Shown here: piece by piece, positions 57,218 through 64,000 of the stretch
How the letters are laid out: every line of letters starts with the position of its first letter
How positions within the stretch are numbered: position 1 is the stretch's first letter
Source of the DNA: Flectonema sp. DT1601
Taxonomy: Eukaryota > Euglenozoa > Diplonemea > Diplonemida > Diplonemidae
DNA length: 64,000 nucleotides
Direction of reading: 5' to 3'
Assembly: GCA_964019425.1 (NCBI GenBank)
Contig: OZ025804.1
Span: forward strand, 1,116,001-1,180,000
Notes under the pieces: model-generated
The model's input: only the letters and a program-made list of their open reading frames with translations
The model's database searches: none
What the model was told of the DNA's origin: nothing
Program-made: the position numbers and the translations under genes

Positions 57218-58429
57218 ATGTCAAGCGATGAATTGAAGCTTGTTATGGAGCTTGCCCAGGCTGATGCGAAGGAGAAGGAGTTGGTGTTGGAGGGGAAGAT
57301 CAAGGAGTGGCAGGGGGAACTGGAGAAGATCGCATTCAAGGAGGGCGACCATGCTGGGATATCTGATGAAAAGCAAGAATATCGCATGAACCAGTGCAAG
57401 GAGAACATCGCAGACGCCAGGGCACGACTGGTCACTTTGACACAGGGGAGTACAGTGTCGGCACAATTGGAAGTACTTCATCTCAGCTCGCCTGGAAGTC
57501 GAAAGCGATTTGCAGAAGGAGAGCTCCCGAATAACGATGTGAAAATGTCAGCATCGCCTGGCCGGGATCGTGATGGCTGGAAAGTTGACTTCTTGATTCC
57601 AAACGGGGCATCCATGATTGGTTTGCGGAAATCGATGTTTAGGCTTGCCGAAAGTCATTTGGCTACAGAACCATTGGACATTAGTTACCAAACAAAACAG
57701 AACGAGGCAATTACGAAGAGCACATCTATGCGAGTGATGTTGCATTTCACAGATCGGGCTGAAGCAAGCAGGATGTTAGTCGATACAAGGAACATGCTAG
57801 AAAGATCGTACAGAGCTGACCTTCCATTAAACTTTGAGGTTCGAAGTTCATCTAAAAAGCTTGGCTCTCAAGTTTTTGCAAGCCGCTATGAGCAGCCTCT
57901 CTCTCCTGACCGTGCAAGCTGGAATGATGTAATAGAACCGGAGCCTTCTGATACAACTGCCGAAGGTACATCGAGGCTTACCATCGAAGAAATCGAAAAG
58001 GAAACACCAATAAATCCGAAAATGTTCGGAGAAGGTGTAGCCAGAGCAGAATGGGCGCATATTAAGGAATGGTCTAAGGATAATTGCACCCACCAAGAAG
58101 GCGCAGATCCAAGCAATAGATTGATTTTGGATCCAATTCACCATCAGATGTATGATGCTCGCGGGGGAGGGAATGTCTGTGGTGTTACATTCTTTATGGA
58201 TGATAGTGATCACAACACAAGAGAACAGACTACCTTACACGTTTTGTATGCCAATGCCAATGCAGCGTATTACTCAGGAAGCCTTCGCAATGCAACTTAC
58301 AAGAGCACCAATCACTATACTGTTCAAATCCAGCACCCTGAACCTCAAGAACTCCACGGATACTTGAATGCACGACACAACAGGAATATTAGTGAGAACG
58401 AAAACTTCAGTAGCTACCTTCCTAATTAG
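57218..58429 (+). CDS. array gene B: coiled-coil + HNH_2-like protein (403 aa)
   Basis: The N-terminal cassette (residues 10-61) reads MELAQADAKEKELVLEGKIK and then EKIAFKEGDHAGISDEKQEY. The second half equals copy C, while the first half is its own. The shared body follows, with the HNH_2-like motif at about 280-314 (here HHQMYD). A second local difference lies at FTDRAEASRML, where the other three copies have FRTEGKASRML: a block of about 16 bases is exchanged amid otherwise identical DNA. Start and leader intron as in copy A. Confidence 0.7.
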   Translation: MSSDELKLVMELAQADAKEKELVLEGKIKEWQGELEKIAFKEGDHAGISDEKQEYRMNQCKENIADARARLVTLTQGSTVSAQLEVLHLSSPGSRKRFAEGELPNNDVKMSASPGRDRDGWKVDFLIPNGASMIGLRKSMFRLAESHLATEPLDISYQTKQNEAITKSTSMRVMLHFTDRAEASRMLVDTRNMLERSYRADLPLNFEVRSSSKKLGSQVFASRYEQPLSPDRASWNDVIEPEPSDTTAEGTSRLTIEEIEKETPINPKMFGEGVARAEWAHIKEWSKDNCTHQEGADPSNRLILDPIHHQMYDARGGGNVCGVTFFMDDSDHNTREQTTLHVLYANANAAYYSGSLRNATYKSTNHYTVQIQHPEPQELHGYLNARHNRNISENENFSSYLPN

Positions 58430-59271
58430 TAGATTAAAAACCTAAACAGCAAAGCTTACCATCGAAGATATTGTATAGTAAAGGGATTTTTTAAGTCTTG
58501 TACATGCTAAAAACCGTTTATCCTCATTTTTCTAGTACAGGATAAAGAAGGAAGTGAAGTGATGGTAATGAGGCAAGGAATAAAGTGTTTTTCTTAAAAA
58601 AAAATAAAAATAAAGTAAGTAACATGGGGGAAACTTCCCTGTGTAATCTTCAAAAAAATAAAAAAAAAATAAAAAAAGGGGTTCCACTTCCCCACTAATC
58701 AAAAAAAAACAAACAAATACATAAATAAAAAACAACAACCAAAAATAAAAATAATAATAATAATAACAAACAAAAAAAAAATAAATAGCAGGGGGACCTC
58801 CCTGTGAAAAAAAATAAAAAAAAAATACAAAAAAAGGGTTCCACTTCCCTAATAATTGATGTGCCTCAAAACGTTTGTTGATGTTGTTCAGATTATTGTA
58901 TTCTTTCTACAGGTTCAGTTAAATGAAACGTCAAAATAACACTCGCGTGGGTGGTGGAAAGCATAACTTTAGACCCGTCAATTCGCGGCGCTTATATTTA
59001 CGCACATCAATTTGTTGAACAAGTTCAAGTCACTTCCCTGCATAGCAGATCCGTGTCCTCTGTACTAACGCTATACTAAGTGTGACTGTGACTGATGCAC
59101 GTAATGGTTGGGTTCTTTAAGTACTCAGGACTACCAAACCTGCTTGCTGATGTGAATGCTGACGTTCGAACTGCCCCGACTTTCGAGTAATTTTCCTTTC
59201 CGGCTTAGGATGACGCAGCGTGGTGGGTGCCTTGGGATTTAATAAATAAAGCGGAAATAAAGGGGCTTTCC

Positions 59272-59552
59272 CGGATGACATCATGTTGGAGAAGTCGCAG
59301 TCGAAGTTCGTGAATCTCTTCTCCAGGGGGAGGCATTTTAATACCAGTGTTCTACATCGCACAGAGCTATTTCAGGATAACGAAAACTATTCGCGACAAC
59401 ATATCTGTACTAATATTATTTAATGTAAACTCACAAGGAGCGTACACAATTGCTCAGAAGTGTTGGATAGGATCTGCAGAAGTCGCAGTTCAACGAGATG
59501 TTCAGCCGCTTGAAAGATACACCGTTTGGCTTTATCGTAAGCTTGGAAGATA
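59272..59552 (+). mobile_element. fossil packaging-ATPase fragment, third copy
   Basis: Third near-identical copy of the broken A32/HerA-like fragment. It is absent from the fourth unit. Confidence 0.5.
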
Positions 59553-59579
59553 ATTTTGTTAAATTAAGTTAGATGTTCT

Positions 59580-59587
59580 TATATAAA
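59580..59587 (+). promoter_or_regulatory. TATA box of array gene C
   Basis: TATATAAA, donor at 59,627 and acceptor at 59,925, identical in layout to copies A and B. Confidence 0.62.
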
Positions 59588-59934
59588 GGCCGACACCCAG
59601 CATAAATTCTAACAATGTCATAACAGGTACGAATGTGAAAATAACGAATGGTGCTCCAACGAAAGCAGATGTAATGTGTAAAGCGATGTGTATGGTGAAG
59701 GGTTTCTTTAAGAGTTGCACTTGTTAAGAGTGGCAGGCATTCTTGAGAATACCAATGGCAATTTCTCCTGCTGAATCGGACCCTGAGAACACAATTGCGT
59801 TGTGCTGTTAGTGCTGATAATCCCGAGTGCATTCCAGAGAGAGATGGGATGAAGGAATATGAATGATGCCTTGTTGTTTAATGAGAAATGCTTAATCCGC
59901 GATCCACTATTTTTTCCTCTTCCAGCCGAACAAC

Positions 59935-61146
59935 ATGTCAAGCGATGAATTGAAGCTTGTTATGGAGCTTGCCCAGGCTGTTGCGGAGAAGGAGAAGTCG
60001 GCGTTGAAGCAGGAGATCAAGGAGTGGCAGGGGGAACTGGAGAAGATCGCATTCAAGGAGGGCGACCATGCTGGGATATCTGATGAAAAGCAAGAATATC
60101 GCATGAACCAGTGCAAGGAGAACATCGCAGACGCCAGGGCACGACTGGTCACTTTGACACAGGGGAGTACAGTGTCGGCACAATTGGAAGGACTTCATCT
60201 CAGCTCGCCTGGAAGTCGAAAGCGATTTGCAGAAGGAGAGCTCCCGAATAACGATGTGAAAATGTCAGCATCGCCTGGCCGGGATCGTGTTGGCTGGAAA
60301 GTTGACTTCTTGATTCCAAACGGGGCATCCATGATTGGTTTGCGGAAATCGATGTTTAGGCTTGCCGAAAGTCATTTGGCTACAGAACCATTGGACATTA
60401 GTTACCAAACAAAACAGAACGAGGCAATTACGAAGAGCACATCTATGCGAGTGATGTTGCATTTTAGGACTGAGGGGAAAGCAAGCAGGATGTTAGTCGA
60501 TACAAGGAACATGCTAGAAAGATCGTACAGAGCTGACCTTCCATTAAACTTTGAGGTTCGAAGTTCATCTAAAAAGCTTGGCTCTCAAGTTTTTGCAAGC
60601 CGCTATGAGCAGCCTCTCTCTCCTGACCGTGCAAGCTGGAATGATGTAATAGAACCGGAGCCTTCTGATACAACTGCCGAAGGTACATCGAGGCTTACCA
60701 TCGAAGAAATCGAAAAGGAAACACCAATAAATCCGAAAATGTTCGGAGAAGGTGTAGCCAGAGCAGAATGGGCGCATATTAAGGAATGGTCTAAGGATAA
60801 TTGCACCCACCAAGAAGGCGCAGATCCAAGCAATAGATTGATTTTGGATCCAATTCACCATCAGTTGTATGATGCTCGCGGGGGAGGGAATGTCTGTGGT
60901 GTTACATTCTTTATGGATGATAGTGATCACAACACAAGAGAACAGACTACCTTACACGTTTTGTATGCCAATGCCAATGCAGCGTATTACTCAGGAAGCC
61001 TTCGCAATGCAACTTACAAGAGCACCAATCACTATACTGTTCAAATCCAGCACCCTGAACCTCAAGAACTCCACGGATACTTGAATGCACGACACAACAG
61101 GAATATTAGTGAGAACGAAAACTTCAGTAGCTACCTTCCTAATTAG
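59935..61146 (+). CDS. array gene C: coiled-coil + HNH_2-like protein (403 aa)
   Basis: A mosaic. Residues 10-35 follow copy A (AVAEKEKSALKQEIKEW) and residues 36-61 follow copy B (EKIAFKEGDHAGISDEKQEY). The body is as in copy A except for DRVGW in place of DRDGW. The HNH_2-like motif is intact (AHI at about 280; HHQLYD at about 308). The mosaic N-terminus is direct evidence of recombination or gene conversion between array members. Confidence 0.7.
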   Translation: MSSDELKLVMELAQAVAEKEKSALKQEIKEWQGELEKIAFKEGDHAGISDEKQEYRMNQCKENIADARARLVTLTQGSTVSAQLEGLHLSSPGSRKRFAEGELPNNDVKMSASPGRDRVGWKVDFLIPNGASMIGLRKSMFRLAESHLATEPLDISYQTKQNEAITKSTSMRVMLHFRTEGKASRMLVDTRNMLERSYRADLPLNFEVRSSSKKLGSQVFASRYEQPLSPDRASWNDVIEPEPSDTTAEGTSRLTIEEIEKETPINPKMFGEGVARAEWAHIKEWSKDNCTHQEGADPSNRLILDPIHHQLYDARGGGNVCGVTFFMDDSDHNTREQTTLHVLYANANAAYYSGSLRNATYKSTNHYTVQIQHPEPQELHGYLNARHNRNISENENFSSYLPN

Positions 61147-61439
61147 TAGATTAAAAACCTAAACAGCAAAGCTTACCATCGAAGATATTGTATGGTAAAG
61201 GGATTTTTTAAGTCTTGTACATGCTAAAAACCGTTTATCCTCGTTTTTCTCTTTTCGAGTACAGGATAAAGAAAGAAGTGAAGTGATGGTAATGAGGCAA
61301 GGAATAAAGTGTTTACACGTTATCTTAAAAAAAAATAAAAATAAAGTAAGTAACATGGGGGAAACTCCCTGTGTAATCTTCAAGAAAATAAAAAAAAATA
61401 AAAAAAAGGGTTCCACTTCCCCACTAATCAAAAAAAACC

Positions 61440-61722
61440 CGCAAACCTGCAAACCCTAACAACAATATGGGAATCTCCCGGGATCGGCCGCAGTTTACTA
61501 TCTTATCATGTTTACCGTCTTATCATTTTATATAGTGCTGTGCGATTGATTCGTTATGCCTATCTGCCTTTATCCAGGCAATTTTGCATCCTTTAAATAA
61601 ATTTCTTTTAAATGGTAGCCGGGCCGTCGCCGACCGCCATTACTTGGTCACCCTCACCCCTTCTTAAGTACTTCCTTTCTTAGTCTTATTTCTTTAGCAA
61701 CAGCAATTACAAACATCGGAGA
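61440..61722. other. upstream segment unique to array unit D
   Basis: In unit D the 850 bp that precede the promoter in units A-C (including the ATPase fossil) are missing and this 280-bp sequence stands instead. Homology to the other units resumes at TTAGATGTTC, 12 bases before the TATA box. No ORF or known element is recognised in it. Confidence 0.6.
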
Positions 61723-61733
61723 TTAGATGTTCT

Positions 61734-61741
61734 TATATAAA
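61734..61741 (+). promoter_or_regulatory. TATA box of array gene D
   Basis: TATATAAA with donor at 61,781 and acceptor ending at 62,077. The leader intron is 2 bp shorter than in the other copies. The swap of upstream DNA stops just before this box, leaving promoter and intron intact. Confidence 0.62.
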
Positions 61742-62086
61742 GGCCGACACCCAGTATAAATTCTAACAATGTCATAACAGGTACGAATGTGAAAATAACG
61801 AATGGTGCTCCAACGAAAGCAGATGTAATGTGTAAAGCGATGTGTATGGTGAAGGGTTTCTTTAAGAGTTGCACTTGTTAAGAGTGGCAGGCATTCTTGA
61901 GAATACCAATGGCAATTTCTCCTGCTGAATCGGACCCTGAGAACACAATTGCGTTGTGCTGTTAGTGCTGATAATCCCGAGTGCATTCCAGAGAGATGGG
62001 ATGAAGGAATATGAATGATGCCTTGTTGTTTAATGAGAAATGCTTAATCCGCGATCCACTATTTTTTCCTCTTCCAGCCGAACAAC

Positions 62087-63295
62087 ATGTCAGACGATGA
62101 ATTGAAGCTTGTTAGGGGGTTCGAGGGAATTGCGGAGAAGGGGAAGTTGAGAATCGAGGAAGAGATTGAGAAGTGGCAGGTGGAACTCATTGATGTCCAA
62201 TTGAAGGATGGAACATACCAAGGCATCTCAGATGCAAGACAGGCGCTGCGTATTGATCAACTAATGGAGAACATCGCAGACGCCAGGGCACGACTGGTCA
62301 CTTTGACACAGGGGAGTACAGTGTCGGCACAATTGGAAGGACTTCATCTCAGCTCGTCTGGAAGTCGAAAGCGATTTGCAGAAGGAGAGCTCCCGAATAA
62401 CGATGTGAAAATGTCAGCATCGCCTGGCTGGGATCGTGTTGGCTGGAAAATTGACTTCTTGATTCCAAACGGGGCATCCATGATTGGTTTGCGTAAATCG
62501 ATGTTTAGGCTTGCCGAAAGTCATTTGGCTACAGAACCATTGTACATTAGTTACCAAACAGAACAGAACGAGGCAATTACGAAGAGCACATCTATGCGAG
62601 TGATGTTGCATTTTAGGACTGAGGGGAAAGCAAGCAGGATGTTAGTCGATACAAGGAACATGCTAGAAAGATCGTACAGAGCTGACCTTCCATTAAACTT
62701 TGAGGTTCGAAGTTCATCTAAAAAGCTTGGCTCTCAAGTTTTTGCAAGCCGCTATGAGCAGCCTCTCTCTCCTGACCGTGCAAGCTGGAATGATGTAATA
62801 GAACCGGAGCCTTCTGATACAACTGCCGAAGGTACATCGAGGCTTACCATCGAAGAAATCGAAAAGGAAACACCAATAAATCCGAAAATGTTCGGAGAAG
62901 GTGTAGCCAGAGCAGAATGGGCGCATATTAAGGAATGGTCTAAGGATAATTGCACCCACCAAGAAGGCGCAGATCCAAGCAATAGATTGATTTTGGATCC
63001 AATTCACCATCAGTTGTATGATGCTCGCGGGGGAGGGAATGTCTGTGGTGTTACATTCTTTATGGATGATAGTGATCACAACACAAGAGAACAGACTACC
63101 TTACACGTTTTGTATGCCAATGCCAATGCAGCGTATTACTCAGGAAGCCTTCGCAATGCAACTTACAAGAGCACCAATCACTATACTGTTCAAATCCAGC
63201 ACCCTGAACCTCAAGAACTCCACGGATACTTGAATGCACGACACAACAGGAATATTAGTGAGAACGAAAACTTCAGTAGCTACCTTCCTAATTAG
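62087..63295 (+). CDS. array gene D: coiled-coil + HNH_2-like protein (402 aa)
   Basis: The most divergent cassette: MSDDELKLVRGFEGIAEKGK followed by a different helix (IEEEIEKWQVELIDVQLKDG) and a YQGISDARQALRIDQL end that echoes the AGISDEKQEYRMNQ of copies B and C. From ENIADARARL on it agrees with the others apart from a few substitutions (SPGWDRVGWKIDF, LYISYQTEQ). HNH_2-like motif intact. The diverged cassette sits between a leader intron and a body that are both nearly identical to the other copies. Confidence 0.7.
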   Translation: MSDDELKLVRGFEGIAEKGKLRIEEEIEKWQVELIDVQLKDGTYQGISDARQALRIDQLMENIADARARLVTLTQGSTVSAQLEGLHLSSSGSRKRFAEGELPNNDVKMSASPGWDRVGWKIDFLIPNGASMIGLRKSMFRLAESHLATEPLYISYQTEQNEAITKSTSMRVMLHFRTEGKASRMLVDTRNMLERSYRADLPLNFEVRSSSKKLGSQVFASRYEQPLSPDRASWNDVIEPEPSDTTAEGTSRLTIEEIEKETPINPKMFGEGVARAEWAHIKEWSKDNCTHQEGADPSNRLILDPIHHQLYDARGGGNVCGVTFFMDDSDHNTREQTTLHVLYANANAAYYSGSLRNATYKSTNHYTVQIQHPEPQELHGYLNARHNRNISENENFSSYLPN

Positions 63296-63541
63296 TAGAT
63301 TAAAAACCTAAACAGCAAAGCTTACCATCGAAGATATTGTATGGTAAAGGGATTTTTTAAGTCTTGTACATGCTAAAAACCGTTTATCCTCGTTTTTCTC
63401 TTTTCGAGTACAGGATAAAGAAAGAAGTGAAGTGATGGCAATGAGGCAAGGAATAAAGTGTTTTCTTAAAAAAAAATAAAAATAAAGTAAGTAACATGGG
63501 GAAAGTTCCCTGTGTAATCTTCAAAAAAATAAAAAAAGGGG

Positions 63542-64000
63542 TTCCACTCCCCACTAATCAAAAAAAAAAACAAACAAATACATACATAAATAAAAACAAC
63601 CAAAAATAAAAATAATAATAATAATAACAAACAAAAAAAAAAATAAATAGCAGGCGAACCTCCCTGTGAAAAAAAATCCTTCAAACCCGCAAACCCGCAC
63701 TAGAGATACCCGCCCAGCCTCGCTTCGCTCGCGCGAACTTGTTTATTTTTTGTTTTTCTATTTAAACTTGTTTTTACTTTGCGATGGCAAGGTTATAGTG
63801 TTGCAGTTTTGCGGGTATGGGGCATATTGCAAGTTACCAATTTTTAGCTTTCTCAACAACCTTTATTTAACAACCAAGTCACCTCCGTTATTATTTCCTG
63901 AAAAATATAAAAAAGCCCACAGTAGCCCCCAATTTCCTGGAACCCAAAAAATCCCCAATAGCTGTAAACATATGGAAAAGCCCTCGTAATAATATAGAAA
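63542..64000. other. last array spacer and right flank
   Basis: Fifth copy of the array spacer (63,535-63,675), after which homology to the array ends. The remaining 320 bp hold a plus-strand open frame without recognised domain, and (AAT)n and poly(A) runs. No further array gene starts inside the window. Confidence 0.5.

Noticed and set aside
53575-59362. Minus-strand 81-codon frame (MRCRTLVLKCLPLEK...) repeated in units A-C
   Set aside because: It overlaps the packaging-ATPase fossil on the opposite strand and has no domain; it is a shadow.
55131-63079. Minus-strand 121-codon frame (MITIIHKECNTTD...) and other antisense frames in the four array genes
   Set aside because: They mirror the real plus-strand genes, which have promoter, leader intron and the HNH-like motif; the antisense frames have none of these.

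Overview
The window reads as nuclear DNA of a eukaryote. Genes are spaced and carry GT-AG introns, protein families are eukaryotic (tandem CCCH finger, WW, SPFH, SLC6-type symporter, RIIa/Dpy-30-like docking, OTU), and non-coding DNA is AT-rich with very many long poly(A)/poly(T) runs. A RIIa-like docking module fused to a methyltransferase-like fold and several coiled-coil proteins suggest a flagellated protist or alga. A stramenopile-type alga is a guess from the style of the genes, not something the sequence proves.

Left part (1-24.8 kb): a compact row of host genes, all on the minus strand: a tandem CCCH zinc-finger protein, an SPFH/band-7 protein, a four-exon WW-domain coiled-coil protein, an eight-exon coiled-coil protein of about 1114 residues, a RIIa-plus-methyltransferase-like protein, an SLC6-type sodium symporter (two exons) and a short coiled-coil protein. 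I derived exon borders by matching splice signals and phase. One intron of the large gene holds a 270-292 bp tandem repeat whose units look like exon-intron pairs, and another holds a cysteine-rich open frame. Between 16.2 and 20.4 kb lies a gene desert with dispersed repeats.

Middle (24.8-29 kb): accessory DNA with a retroelement RNase H fossil, a 10-bp phased T-tract repeat, unassigned sequence, and an OTU-type cysteine protease gene split by a one-base frame change at its catalytic Cys.

29-52 kb: a nested repeat field. A ~1.36 kb element (called U here, 3' end toward low coordinates) occurs end to end about 14 times, whole or cut at its 5' side. A second element (S, plus strand) carries a long satellite of ~120-130 bp subunits rich in short palindromes. 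U and S share a 3'-terminal hairpin whose stem has changed in a compensating way, so they probably use the same mobilising machinery. A 5.07 kb block is duplicated at an offset of 8,246 bp, S copies sit inside U copies, and a TA-flanked inverted-repeat transposon sits inside an S copy.

52-64 kb: a degenerate 28S rRNA fragment, a tRNA-like sequence, then four head-to-tail copies of a ~2.7 kb unit. Each carries its own TATA box, a 5'UTR intron and an intact 402-439 residue ORF with an HNH_2-like motif. The copies are nearly identical except for an N-terminal coiled-coil cassette that is mosaic and strongly diverged between copies. Three units also hold a broken fragment of an A32/HerA-type packaging ATPase, linking the array to a Polinton-like or virophage-like fossil. 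This array with its switching N-termini is the best candidate for an undescribed system.
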